The notes beneath the pieces are model-generated. The model worked only from the letters and a program-made list of their open reading frames with translations. It was not told the origin of the DNA and ran no database searches. Made by a program: the position numbers and the translations under genes. From the NCBI GenBank assembly GCA_902786965.1, contig CADAEJ010000008.1:1-57465 (forward strand): a stretch of DNA of 57,465 nucleotides. Reading direction: 5' to 3'. Shown piece by piece: positions 17,177 to 25,951 of the stretch. Numbering within the stretch: position 1 is the stretch's first letter; each line of letters begins with the position of its first letter. Source of the DNA: an uncultured Ruminococcus sp. GTDB taxonomy: Bacteria; Bacillota; Clostridia; Oscillospirales; Ruminococcaceae.

Positions 17177-20100
17177 ATGGGTAAAAAAGCATTGGCACTG
17201 CTTATCGCTATGCTGACGGTCGGTCAGAGCTTTGCGATGTCTTGCAGTGCGGCATTTGACCGTGCGCAGCAGACGGATACCTCGCAAAGCGCTGCATCAG
17301 ACGGCACGGGAACATTTGAGCTGCGCATAACGCAGGACGAGCTGCAGCGCGCTGCGCAAAACACCTCTCTGCAATCTGTTAAGCAGCCTGCGATCAACGC
17401 GCCAAAGGTGGATACAAAGGAGCTGACAAAGGGCTACAGTGTGGACTCGCAGAAGTTTGATCTGCGTGATGTGAACGGCAAAAGCTACTCAACACCTGTA
17501 CGCTCACAGGCACCATTCGGCACCTGCTGGAGCTTTGCGACTGTTGCGGCTATCGAATCGAGCATACTCGGCGCAGGGCTGAACGGCGCGGACGGAAAGC
17601 CTGCAACGGCTGATACGCTCAACCTTTCGGAAAAGCAGCTGGCGTGGTTCTCGGCGAGGGCGCTCAATGACCCAAGCAGCCCGCAGAACGGCGAAGGACA
17701 GTTCGTGCCCGATTTTATGAACAACACCGAAAGCCTTACTGAGTTTATGAACAGAGGCGGAAATGCGATGTTCTCCACCTGCGCACTTGCACAGGGCATC
17801 GGACCGAGCCACGAGAGCAGCAACAAGTTCTTTGAGTACCACGGCAAGGAGTCTACGGTCGTTTCAAGGTGGATGGACGGCTCGCTGCAAAAATATTCAT
17901 ACAGCGAGGCTGACGACTGGACGATACCTGATGAGTACCGCTTTGAAAGTGATTACTCGATAAAGGAGACACATACTCTTCCCGAGACACATTATATTGA
18001 CGAGAACGGATACTATACTTATAAAGAGGAGGGCACAAAGGCTATCAAGCAGGAGCTGCTGAACCTTCGCGCTGTTCAGATATCCTTCCAGGCGGATTCA
18101 TCAATGCCGGGCGATAACTCGGACGGACGGTACATAAGCGATAACTGGGCGCACTACACATATATCCCGACACTTACCAACCATGCGGTAACTATCATCG
18201 GCTGGGACGACAACTACTCAAAGGACAACTTCATCAAGGGCAGCATGACGATGAAGATGCGTGACGGCAAGGAGGTCGTTTTGGACAAGCAGCCGCCTGC
18301 AAACGGTGCATGGCTCGTAAAGAACAGCTGGGGCAGCGGCGACAATGAGTTCCCCGACAAGGGCGGAGCTTCGTGGGGCGTTGAGGAAAACGGCGTTCAC
18401 ACGGGATATTTCTGGCTCTCGTATTACGATAAGTCAATGTCATCACCTGTAAGCTATGTTGTTGAGCAAAGCAATGAGGAAGTCAACGGTATAGACCAGC
18501 ACGACTATATGCCTACTGCCCTGCCGACAGCGGCTAAATTCGATGACGAGGTAAAGATGGCAAACAAGTTTGGGGTAGCGCATGATGAGGTGCTCAAACA
18601 GGTATCTTGCTTTACGGTCTACCCCAACACAGAGGTGACTTACGATGTGTATCTGCTTGATGAGTCATCAGACAAGCCGACAGACGGCATCAAGGTCGCT
18701 GAAAAGAATATAAAGTATGAGTACAGCGGATTCCACAAGGAAGACCTGAAGGATTTTGATATTTATTTTGACGTCAGCGGAAACGGCTCGAATGATTTTA
18801 TGCTGACAAAGTATCAGGGCTACTCTATCGTTGTTACACAAAAGACCGAGGACGGAAAGTATGTTATGAACCTGCCGAGCGAAAACAACTCCGAACAGGG
18901 ACAGACATCGTTCAAGGGTATCATCAACATGGGTGAGAGCTATCTTCTCAAGGACGGCGAATGGAGCGATTACAAGGACCTGGACGAGCTTCAGAAAGAG
19001 GAGTACACTAAAAATGTTCTCGGCAGCGAGGACAATCTGAGTACAGTGAATTTTGATAATTTCCCGATCAAGGGATATGTTCAGAGACTTGGCACCGACA
19101 CAATTTTTGAGCTTAAAAACAACAATGTGCTTTATGCCGGCACGAAGACGCACAACAGCACGACTCTCAGATTCCTGCTGCACACTGCTATGGACAGGAT
19201 ACCAAAGATCACACAAGAAAATGTGAAGTGGGGTATTCTCCCGTGCGATGAGGACGAGGTCTACCACGAGGGCGAGGCAGGACCCGACCCGACGACCTAT
19301 AAGATCACCTGCAAGGATGGTGTAGACAAAAAATCAAGGATATACTTCACCGTTAAGGGCATAGGCACGTATTCGACAAGGGCACTTGTCACAAAGGCAA
19401 TCTTTAACAATATTGATTTTCCGTATGACGGAAGGACGGATATAAGAGTCTTCCCTTACACGGGCGAGGAGATAAAGCCTTGTACGGGCGTTTCGGGCGA
19501 AAGTATGCCTGAACCGCTTGTTGAGGGCGAAGATTTTGAGCTTATTTACAGCAACAACATCAAGTGCGGTCTTGCATTTGTAACTGCAAAGGCAAAGGGC
19601 AACAAGGTCAGCATCAGCTATGAGCCGAGGGAATCATTTGTTATAGTTCCCGCTAAACCCGAAATAAAGAGCGTTAAGGCTGACGGAACACGGTTGATCG
19701 TTGAGATCGGCGACCAGAGCGAGAGCTGCCCATCGGGCTACCGCGTACAGTACCGTGTAAAGGGTGAAAAGGACTGGAAGGAATCCTTGACGACAGGTGC
19801 AGGTACGACGCTTATCGCTCACGGTGTACAGGGTGAAAAGACCTATGAGGTACAGGTAAGCGGCTACACGAAGGTCCGCGATGACCAGGAATGGTATTTT
19901 GACCGTATGAACTACGGCGAGGCAAGCGACATTGCTGTTGTTGATACTGCAAAGATCGGTGAGATACTGCGCATAGCGGGCAGCAGCCGTTTTACTACCG
20001 CAGCAAAGATCTCGGCAGTCAGCTGCGCATCTGCGGAAACTGTCATACTTGCAAACGGTATGAATTATGCTGATGCACTTGCAGGTGTACCTCTTGCGTA

Positions 20101-20887
20101 CAAGTTCAATGCTCCTATCCTTCTTACAGGAAACGGCGCTCTTAACAAGGATACATTTGACGAGATAAAAAGGCTCAAGGCAAAGAACGTGATAATACTC
20201 GGCGGCGAGGGTGCTGTCAGCAAGGAGGCAGAGGACGAGTTGAAAGGTGCAGGTCTTGCGGTTGAGAGGATCGCAGGAAGCTCACGTTTCTCGACTGCGG
20301 CAGCTATTGCTGAAAAGCTCGGCAGCGCACCGGAAGAGATCTTCTTTGTATACGGTCTTGATTACGCAGATGCGCTTTCAGTAAGCTCTGTGGCAGCTAT
20401 CAGGAAGGCTCCTGTGATCTATCTGAACAAAGACGGTGAGATGAACGCTGAAACGGCGAAGTATCTTGAGTCGCTCAAAGAGCTTGAGTGCGTAAAGAAT
20501 GCCTATGTTATCGGCGGCAGCGGTGTGATATCAGATGATATGATGCAAAAGGCAGCTACTGCGCTGGGCATTGAGCAGATAGACAGGATCAGCGGTGCAA
20601 ACAGATATGAGACCTGCGTGGCGGTAAACGAGAAGTTTGCTGATGATCTCACGGGGGATATGATCTGTGCGGCAACGGGCAAGGATTTCCCTGATGCGCT
20701 TGCAGGCGGCGTTTACGCGGCACTGAACAAGGCTCCGATGCTGCTTGTATCGGACAGTCTGAACCAGGCGCAGAAGCAATTCATAAAGGCTAAAAATGCA
20801 GGCAGCGTTACGGTATTCGGCGGCACAGGCGCGGTATCGGACGAAGCTGCAAAGCAGATAGCACAGGCAAAGCAGGCTGCTGAATGA
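17177..20887 (+). CDS. Secreted papain-like (C1) cysteine protease with cell-wall-binding type 2 repeats
   Basis: A 1236-residue exported protein. A signal peptide occupies about residues 1-27. The C1 peptidase domain (about 95-440) shows the oxyanion Gln and catalytic Cys in RSQAPFGTCWSFA, the His in LTNHAVTIIGWDD, and the Asn in WLVKNSWGSG. A lectin-like/beta region follows, then a fibronectin-III-like stretch around 830-920. The C-terminal 310 residues hold three cell-wall-binding type 2 repeats beginning RIAGSSRFTTA, RIAGSSRFSTA and RISGANRYETC. Such repeats anchor proteins to wall polymers, so the enzyme acts at the cell surface. It is monocistronic. The natural substrate is not predictable. 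Confidence 0.92.
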   Translation: MGKKALALLIAMLTVGQSFAMSCSAAFDRAQQTDTSQSAASDGTGTFELRITQDELQRAAQNTSLQSVKQPAINAPKVDTKELTKGYSVDSQKFDLRDVNGKSYSTPVRSQAPFGTCWSFATVAAIESSILGAGLNGADGKPATADTLNLSEKQLAWFSARALNDPSSPQNGEGQFVPDFMNNTESLTEFMNRGGNAMFSTCALAQGIGPSHESSNKFFEYHGKESTVVSRWMDGSLQKYSYSEADDWTIPDEYRFESDYSIKETHTLPETHYIDENGYYTYKEEGTKAIKQELLNLRAVQISFQADSSMPGDNSDGRYISDNWAHYTYIPTLTNHAVTIIGWDDNYSKDNFIKGSMTMKMRDGKEVVLDKQPPANGAWLVKNSWGSGDNEFPDKGGASWGVEENGVHTGYFWLSYYDKSMSSPVSYVVEQSNEEVNGIDQHDYMPTALPTAAKFDDEVKMANKFGVAHDEVLKQVSCFTVYPNTEVTYDVYLLDESSDKPTDGIKVAEKNIKYEYSGFHKEDLKDFDIYFDVSGNGSNDFMLTKYQGYSIVVTQKTEDGKYVMNLPSENNSEQGQTSFKGIINMGESYLLKDGEWSDYKDLDELQKEEYTKNVLGSEDNLSTVNFDNFPIKGYVQRLGTDTIFELKNNNVLYAGTKTHNSTTLRFLLHTAMDRIPKITQENVKWGILPCDEDEVYHEGEAGPDPTTYKITCKDGVDKKSRIYFTVKGIGTYSTRALVTKAIFNNIDFPYDGRTDIRVFPYTGEEIKPCTGVSGESMPEPLVEGEDFELIYSNNIKCGLAFVTAKAKGNKVSISYEPRESFVIVPAKPEIKSVKADGTRLIVEIGDQSESCPSGYRVQYRVKGEKDWKESLTTGAGTTLIAHGVQGEKTYEVQVSGYTKVRDDQEWYFDRMNYGEASDIAVVDTAKIGEILRIAGSSRFTTAAKISAVSCASAETVILANGMNYADALAGVPLAYKFNAPILLTGNGALNKDTFDEIKRLKAKNVIILGGEGAVSKEAEDELKGAGLAVERIAGSSRFSTAAAIAEKLGSAPEEIFFVYGLDYADALSVSSVAAIRKAPVIYLNKDGEMNAETAKYLESLKELECVKNAYVIGGSGVISDDMMQKAATALGIEQIDRISGANRYETCVAVNEKFADDLTGDMICAATGKDFPDALAGGVYAALNKAPMLLVSDSLNQAQKQFIKAKNAGSVTVFGGTGAVSDEAAKQIAQAKQAAE

Positions 20888-20925
20888 TCGGCGGCAGATA
20901 ATGCAAATTGAATAACAGGCTTTTT

Positions 20926-20963
20926 AACGCTCGGGGGCATTGGTTCCCGGGCGTTAGCTGTTT
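20926..20963 (+). terminator. Probable terminator after the protease gene
   Basis: AACGCTCGGG and CCCGGGCGTT pair almost perfectly around GGCATTGGTT. The T tract after it is short (CTGTTTG), so termination may be inefficient. Confidence 0.55.
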
Positions 20964-20976
20964 GCCCAAAACGCGC

Positions 20977-21005
20977 TTGACAAAAGCTGAACAATATGTT
21001 ATACT
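20977..21005 (+). promoter_or_regulatory. Promoter of the zinc regulon
   Basis: TTGACA (20977-20982), a 17-bp spacer and TATACT (21000-21005). A palindromic operator begins two bases downstream. The start point near 21012 excludes any reading of the regulator from 21009. Confidence 0.87.
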
Positions 21006-21006
21006 G

Positions 21007-21027
21007 ATTTGCGACAAATTCGCAAAT
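21007..21027. promoter_or_regulatory. Zur/Fur-family operator
   Basis: A perfect inverted repeat, ATTTGCGA and TCGCAAAT with a 5-bp spacer, covers the transcription start immediately after the -10. It precedes a Fur-family regulator and a zinc ABC transporter, so zinc-dependent autorepression by Zur is the natural reading. Confidence 0.75.
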
Positions 21028-21044
21028 TCGGAGGGGTGACACAT

Positions 21045-21437
21045 TTGCCTGAATACAGCACAAAGCAGAGGGCGCTGCTTCTTGACTTTTTAAGCACTCA
21101 CGCTGACGAGACATTTTGCGTGGATTCCATATGCAGCCAGCTCGGCTCGCAGGGGGTGAGCAAAAGCGCTGTTTACCGCAATCTTGCGGCTCTGGAGGCG
21201 CAGGGCAAGGTACAGCGTCTGACAAAGGGCGGCAGCAGGAGGGCATATTATCGCTACAAGGCGGCGAGTGAGTGTACGGGTCATTTACACCTTTCCTGCG
21301 AAAAGTGCGGAAAGACTTACCATATGCCGCTTGGGGCGACCAACAGGCTGATAGACAATGTAAAACAGAACTCGGATTTTGAGATAGACCGCACCGAGAC
21401 TGTGCTTTACGGTGTGTGCAGCAATTGCAGGAAATAA
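21045..21437 (+). CDS. zur: Fur-family metalloregulator, probably Zur
   Basis: A 130-residue Fur-type repressor. The winged helix includes FCVDSICSQLG and GVSKSAVYRNLAALEAQGKV. The dimerisation part has YYRYK, GHLHLSCEKCGK and a C-terminal CSNC, giving the two CxxC pairs of the structural Zn(Cys)4 site. TTG 21045 is the start: GGAGGGG lies upstream and the promoter leaves no room for an earlier start. The zinc-uptake genes downstream make Zur far more likely than Fur or PerR. Confidence 0.85.
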   Translation: MPEYSTKQRALLLDFLSTHADETFCVDSICSQLGSQGVSKSAVYRNLAALEAQGKVQRLTKGGSRRAYYRYKAASECTGHLHLSCEKCGKTYHMPLGATNRLIDNVKQNSDFEIDRTETVLYGVCSNCRK

Positions 21438-21456
21438 CAGGACGGGAGTGAGCAAA

Positions 21457-21750
21457 ATGAAAAAAGCAAAGCGTGCAGCAGTTATAACAGCGGTCGTGCT
21501 GATAATTGCTATGCTGTTTTCTGTTTTGTTCATCGCCCACGAGACAGGGCACGAGTGCAGCGGCGAGGACTGCCGCGTGTGCATGAAGATAAGTGCCTGC
21601 GAGAATGCTCTTAAAAACATCACGGGCGCGGTGACTGCTGCGGCAGCGCTTGCGGCTGTGTGCTTTGTGTTTGTGCGCACGCTTGTGCCGCTGCACAGCT
21701 TTTATACGGTATTATCACCCGTCACGCTGAAGGTAAAGCTATCCGATTAA
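21457..21750 (+). CDS. Small membrane protein with His/Cys motif in the zinc operon
   Basis: A 97-residue protein with two TM segments (about 7-27 and 52-72). Between them lies AHETGHECSGEDCRVCMKISAC, with two His and four Cys in under 25 residues, a likely metal-binding loop. A short tail follows TM2. GGGAGTG precedes the ATG and the gene sits 19 bases after zur. I do not recognise a named family. Position and ligands suggest help with zinc delivery or sensing at the membrane (inference). Confidence 0.75.
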   Translation: MKKAKRAAVITAVVLIIAMLFSVLFIAHETGHECSGEDCRVCMKISACENALKNITGAVTAAAALAAVCFVFVRTLVPLHSFYTVLSPVTLKVKLSD

Positions 21751-21755
21751 AAGGC

Positions 21756-21799
21756 ACAAGGGAGAAGTCTGCCCAAAAGCAGTCTGCCCTTGTATTTTT
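21756..21799 (+). terminator. Hairpin with T tract inside the zinc operon (attenuator-like)
   Basis: ACAAGGG (21756-21762) pairs with CCCTTGT (21787-21793) and is followed by ATTTTTA. It lies between the small membrane protein and the zinc-binding lipoprotein and could reduce transcription into the transporter genes. I see no strong new promoter after it. Confidence 0.6.
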
Positions 21800-21833
21800 A
21801 TGCCCATTTTTCGATATTACGGAGGTTTTACAT

Positions 21834-22832
21834 ATGAAAAAGATACTTACACTTATTACCTGCCTGCTCGTTTTTGCAGGCGTTTTCACGGGCTGCGGAT
21901 CAAGCTCTGCAAGCGGCTCGGGCAGCAAGAAGCTGTCGATAGTCACAACGATATTTCCCGAGTATGACTGGGTAAGGAACATTGTCGGCGACAGGGAAAA
22001 AGACGTTGACCTGACGATGCTTATAGACAACGGCGTTGACCTGCACTCCTACCAGCCGTCAACGGACGACATAGTTAAAATATCAAAGTGCGATATTTTC
22101 ATCTACGTCGGCGGCGAGTCTGACGAGTGGGTGGAGGACACGCTCAAGCAGGCGGCAAACAAGGAAATGATAGTTATTGACCTGCTCGACGTTCTGGGCG
22201 ACAAGGTAAAGACCGAGGAGCATAAGGAAGGTATGGAGCACGACCACGATCACGATGACCATGATGAGAGCGAGCACGAGCATGAGGACGAGGAGGAAAA
22301 GGACGAGCACGTCTGGCTGTCGCTGAAAAACGCCTCGGCGCTTTGCGAGCATATCTGTGACAAGATCTGCGAAAAGGACAGCGCAGGAAAGGACACCTAC
22401 AAGTCAAACACAAAGGCATACATAGAAAAGCTTGAAAAGCTGGATAAGCAGTATAAAGAGGCTGTTGATGCGGCAGGAAACAAGACGCTCGTGTTTGCTG
22501 ACAGATTCCCATTCAGATACCTTACTGATGATTACGGACTTGACTATTTCGCTGCATTCGCAGGCTGCTCGGCAGAGAGCGAGGCAAGCTTTGAAACGGT
22601 CGTTTTCCTTGCAAAGAAGGTCGATGAGCTGGGCTTGAAGAGCATCGTGCAGATAGAAGGCTCAAAGGGGGATATCGCAAAGACGGTCAAGGATAATACC
22701 AAAAGCAAGGATCAGCAGATAATCACGCTTGATTCTTTGCAGTCGGTGACTAAAAAGGATGTTGACGGCGGCTTGACATATCTGGGCGAGATGGAAAAGA
22801 ATCTTGGCGTGATCAAGGACGCTTTGAAGTAA
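21834..22832 (+). CDS. znuA: Zinc ABC transporter substrate-binding lipoprotein (ZnuA/AdcA type)
   Basis: A 332-residue lipoprotein with an N-terminal signal and lipobox ending FTGC. The cluster A-I solute-binding fold is indicated by IVTTIFPEYDWVRNIVGD, the metal-ligand region DLHSYQPS, and a His/Asp/Glu-rich loop (EHDHDHDDHDESEHEHEDEE) at about 130-155, which is characteristic of zinc-specific members. ENGS-like C-terminal motifs are less clear. GGAGG precedes ATG 21834. It delivers zinc to the ATPase and permease encoded next. Confidence 0.92.
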   Translation: MKKILTLITCLLVFAGVFTGCGSSSASGSGSKKLSIVTTIFPEYDWVRNIVGDREKDVDLTMLIDNGVDLHSYQPSTDDIVKISKCDIFIYVGGESDEWVEDTLKQAANKEMIVIDLLDVLGDKVKTEEHKEGMEHDHDHDDHDESEHEHEDEEEKDEHVWLSLKNASALCEHICDKICEKDSAGKDTYKSNTKAYIEKLEKLDKQYKEAVDAAGNKTLVFADRFPFRYLTDDYGLDYFAAFAGCSAESEASFETVVFLAKKVDELGLKSIVQIEGSKGDIAKTVKDNTKSKDQQIITLDSLQSVTKKDVDGGLTYLGEMEKNLGVIKDALK

Positions 22833-22849
22833 GAAAGGGCGGTCGTAAA

Positions 22850-23563
22850 ATGGCTTTGTTGACCTGTAAGGATCTGTGCCCGGGCTATGATGGCAGAGAG
22901 ATACTGCACGCGCTGAATTTCTCTGTTGAGCAGGGTGACTATGTTTGTATTGTTGGCGAGAACGGCTCGGGAAAAAGCACGCTTATGAAAACGCTGCTCG
23001 GGCTGATACCCGCAGTTTCGGGAGAGATCATCTATGATGAGGGTCTGCAAAAGGGGCAGATAGGCTATCTTCCGCAGCAGACGGACGTACAGAAGGATTT
23101 TCCTGCATCGGTAAAGGAGATAGTGCTTTCGGGCTTTTGCGCGGGGCTGAAGCTTCGCCCGTTTTATTCAAGATCGCAAAAGCAGATCGCACAGGAGAAT
23201 ATCGAAAAAATGGGGTTGACAAAGCTAAAAAAACGCTGCTACCGCGAGCTTTCGGGTGGTCAGCAGCAAAGGGTGCTGCTTGCGCGTGCGCTGTGCGCTG
23301 CACAAAAGGTACTGCTGCTTGACGAGCCTGTTTCGGGGCTTGACCCTGCTGCCGCGGAGAATATGTACGAGCTTGTCGGAAAGCTCAACAAGGACGATGG
23401 CATGACTATAATAATGATAACCCACGATCTGCACTCGGCTATCGGGCAGGCGGACAAGGTTTTGCACATAGGCGAAAAAGTATTTTTCGGCAGCCGCGGG
23501 CAGTATCTTGAAATGCTTGATGCAAAAGGGTTTTCCAAATCGGGAGGTGCTGAAAATGGCTGA
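22850..23563 (+). CDS. znuC: Zinc ABC transporter ATP-binding protein
   Basis: A 237-residue ATPase: Walker A GENGSGKST, Q-loop LPQQTDVQ, signature LSGGQQQRVLLARAL, Walker B VLLLDEPVSGLDP, switch His in MITHD. It lies 18 bases after the binding protein, and its end overlaps the permease start by eight bases. Confidence 0.92.
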   Translation: MALLTCKDLCPGYDGREILHALNFSVEQGDYVCIVGENGSGKSTLMKTLLGLIPAVSGEIIYDEGLQKGQIGYLPQQTDVQKDFPASVKEIVLSGFCAGLKLRPFYSRSQKQIAQENIEKMGLTKLKKRCYRELSGGQQQRVLLARALCAAQKVLLLDEPVSGLDPAAAENMYELVGKLNKDDGMTIIMITHDLHSAIGQADKVLHIGEKVFFGSRGQYLEMLDAKGFSKSGGAENG

Positions 23564-24413
23564 TGCATTTGACAAGCTGTACACATACATCACGCAGTTC
23601 CCGTTTGTGCGGTATGCGCTGATAGTGGGTGTGCTTATCGCACTTTGCTCGTCGCTGCTCGGCGTTACGCTGGTGCTCAAGCGCTTCTCGTTCATCGGGG
23701 ACGGACTTTCGCACGTTGCGTTCGGTGCAATGGCTATCGCTGCGGTACTCAAGCTCACAAACAGTATGCCGCTGATACTGTGCATAACCGTGATAAGCGC
23801 TATACTGCTTCTGCGCACGGGCAAAAACGCAAAAATAAAGGGCGATGCTACTGTTGCGGTGATATCGGTCAGCGCGCTTGCGATAGGTTATCTGCTGATG
23901 AATATTTTTTCAAGCTCGACAAATCTTTCGGGCGATGTATGCACCACGCTTTTCGGCTCGACCTCGATACTTACCCTCACGACCGCGGAGGTATGGCTGT
24001 GTATCGCACTTTCGGCTATCGTGCTTGCGGTATTCGTGCTGTTTTACAACAAGGTGTTCTGCGTCACGTTCGATGAGGATTTTGCAAGGGCAACGGGTGT
24101 GAAAGCATCTGCGTACAATCTTATTCTTGCAGTGGTCATAGCGGTGATAATCGTACTTGCGATGAACCTTGTAGGCTCGCTGCTGATATCGGCGCTGGTC
24201 ATATTCCCTGCGCTTTCGGCGATGCGCGTATTCAAAAGCTTCAAGTCGGTGACGGTCTGCTCGGGCATACTTTCGGTAGTATGCACGCTGCTGGGCATAT
24301 GTATCTCGATAGTTTACGGAACGCCTGTCGGCTCAACGATAGTTGCGGTCGATCTGGTAGCTTTCGGTATTTTTATGGTGATAGGAAATTTCAGCGGGAG
24401 GGTAAAGGCATGA
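23556..24413 (+). CDS. znuB: Zinc ABC transporter permease
   Basis: A 285-residue ABC-3 family permease with about eight TM segments. The family signature is seen in LVLKRFSFIGDGLSHVAFGA, and the coupling-helix region is near ALVIFPALSAMRV. ATG 23556 is chosen for GGGAGG placed about nine bases upstream; an in-frame start at 23508 would overlap the ATPase by 56 bases without a ribosome site. The stop overlaps the next ATG as ATGA. Confidence 0.92.
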   Translation: MADAFDKLYTYITQFPFVRYALIVGVLIALCSSLLGVTLVLKRFSFIGDGLSHVAFGAMAIAAVLKLTNSMPLILCITVISAILLLRTGKNAKIKGDATVAVISVSALAIGYLLMNIFSSSTNLSGDVCTTLFGSTSILTLTTAEVWLCIALSAIVLAVFVLFYNKVFCVTFDEDFARATGVKASAYNLILAVVIAVIIVLAMNLVGSLLISALVIFPALSAMRVFKSFKSVTVCSGILSVVCTLLGICISIVYGTPVGSTIVAVDLVAFGIFMVIGNFSGRVKA

Positions 24414-24973
24414 AAAAAGTATTGCTTATCTTATGTGCAGGTATCATGTTCACTATGGCAGGCTGCACAAACGGCAGCAGCGGCGCAGACAAGGGTGCAA
24501 AGACGGTGGACGATGTTTTTGCAAGCTCGTCAAAGGACTCATCGGGCGATATTCAGACATCGGCACAGACGAGTTCTTCATCTGCCGAAACGACAGCGAG
24601 CAGTGAAAGCCCGCAGGCAGGTGCATCGTATGACAAGGTCGACACCGATCTTTCGGTAATGAGCGACACGATGGCTTATGCTGAATTCACAAACATTCTG
24701 AACGCGCCAGACAAGTACAAGGGCAAAACGATAAAGGCTAAAGGCACCTTCGCTGTTGCGCAGGAAAACGGGAACACATACTTTGCGTGTATGCTCACAG
24801 ATGCCACAGCCTGCTGCTCGCAGCCGCTGGAGTTCGTGCTTGCGGATGCGACACGCAAATACCCTGCGGACTACCCTGCTGTTGACTCGCAGATAACTAT
24901 TGTGGGTAAATTCGGAACATACAGCGAGGGTGCAAACGTTTACTACCAGCTTTCAGATGCACAGCTGGTATAA
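24410..24973 (+). CDS. Lipoprotein with OB-fold-like domain, zinc operon
   Basis: A 187-residue lipoprotein: signal with lipobox MAGC, a Ser/Thr-rich linker (about 40-75), then a compact beta-rich domain (NAPDKYKGKTIKAKGTF, YFACMLTDATACCSQPLEF, YPAVDSQITIVGKF) resembling an OB fold and containing a CC pair. It is translationally coupled to znuB (ATGA). I do not recognise a named function. Co-transcription and Cys residues suggest a surface accessory to zinc capture (inference). Confidence 0.78.
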   Translation: MKKVLLILCAGIMFTMAGCTNGSSGADKGAKTVDDVFASSSKDSSGDIQTSAQTSSSSAETTASSESPQAGASYDKVDTDLSVMSDTMAYAEFTNILNAPDKYKGKTIKAKGTFAVAQENGNTYFACMLTDATACCSQPLEFVLADATRKYPADYPAVDSQITIVGKFGTYSEGANVYYQLSDAQLV

Positions 24974-25005
24974 AGCGTGATATACAGTTTAACACGATCA
25001 AAACG

Positions 25006-25058
25006 GCGTGCGGCGCGGGACGGATCATCCTGCGGCTCACGCTGTTTTTTGCTTTCTT
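25006..25058 (+). terminator. Terminator of the zinc operon
   Basis: GCGTG pairs with CACGC, and an inner imperfect stem (GGACGGAT / ATCCTGC) extends it. TGTTTTTTGC follows. Confidence 0.7.
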
Positions 25059-25085
25059 GCGGATATACGCTTATGCGCGGTGAGA

Positions 25086-25102
25086 TTTAACTCGGATTTA
25101 AC
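25086..25102 (+). promoter_or_regulatory. PhoP/OmpR-type direct repeat
   Basis: TTTAAC, a 5-bp spacer and TTTAAC: two direct repeats 11 bp apart, as in Gram-positive Pho boxes (TTAACA-N5-TTAACA). It lies upstream of a truncated response regulator. A weak -10 (TACACT) lies downstream. Confidence 0.45.
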
Positions 25103-25168
25103 ATGGAGGTACTGTTCAAATTTACATATGCGTGATACACTGATATGTCGGAAGGTCGTGAAAAATGT

Positions 25169-25858
25169 ATGCTTATATATATTCTTGAAGATGAAGAAAA
25201 CATAAGGGAGCTTGAAGCCTTTGCCTTGAAAAACAGCGGCTGGGATACCGAGTGCTTTGAAAGCCCCGCTGAGTTTTACAAGGCATTGTCTTCGCAGATA
25301 CCCGATCTTATACTGCTTGACATCATGCTGCCCGGGGTTATAATCGGACTTACGATAGCTGCTATGGGCACGAGCGCTCCCGAGCTGGCGGTCAGCACAT
25401 CGGCGGCTATAAAGGGCTCTAACGAGATAGCGCTGAGCAACGTGACAGGCTCTAACATCTTTAACCTGCTGGGAGTTCTGGGCATATGCGCAATGATACG
25501 CCCTCTGCCGATCGACAAGACGATAATGAAGAGGGATTTCCCAATATCTATCGGTGTATCGCTGCTGCCGCTTATCGCGATAGGTATACCGATGCTGATG
25601 AGGGGCAATATCACAGGTGCTGCTATGAGCAGCAACGTGGGCAAGGTGAGCAGGCTGCTGAGCATAATACTTCTGCTGATATTTGCAGTGTATATCACGA
25701 TGCTTATTATAAATGCAAAGAAAAATCAGCAGCAGGACGATACGGTTGCAGAAAGTGAGCTAATGTTTACATTCAAGCTGGCTGACAGGCTTTCTGTTTA
25801 TGCCGAGAATAATCTTTCGCAGGAAGCTAAAAAGAAAATGATGGTGCTGGAGAGCTGA
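25169..25858 (+). pseudogene. Chimeric ORF: response-regulator N-terminus joined to Na+/Ca2+ exchanger fragment
   Basis: Residues 1 to about 52 are the first half of a receiver domain (MLIYILEDEENIRELEAFA, ending LILLDIMLPG at the phosphorylation site). The frame then passes directly into the middle of a CaCA-family exchanger: VIIGLTIAAMGTSAPELAVS (alpha-1 repeat), GSNIFNLLGVLG and following TM segments. The exchanger lacks its N-terminal helix and its whole second alpha repeat. The tail after KKNQQQDD is not recognised. Two unrelated proteins cut within conserved cores point to deletion of the intervening genes, or to misassembly, rather than a functional fusion. Confidence 0.85.
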
Positions 25859-25894
25859 CATATCCAAGCACGGCAAAAGGTTTATACCGATAAG

Positions 25895-25930
25895 AAAAAA
25901 CATCGCTGCAAGGGCTGCGGCGATGTTTTT
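25895..25930. terminator. Bidirectional terminator
   Basis: AAAAAACATCGC and GCGATGTTTTT form a stem with A and T tracts on either side, between convergent genes. Confidence 0.85.
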
Positions 25931-25951
25931 ATTGTTATTTACAGGTCTGCA

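Noticed and set aside
22240-22310. Repetitive His/Asp/Glu tract considered as a simple-sequence expansion
   Set aside because: Such loops are normal in zinc-binding ABC lipoproteins; no tandem DNA repeat is evident.
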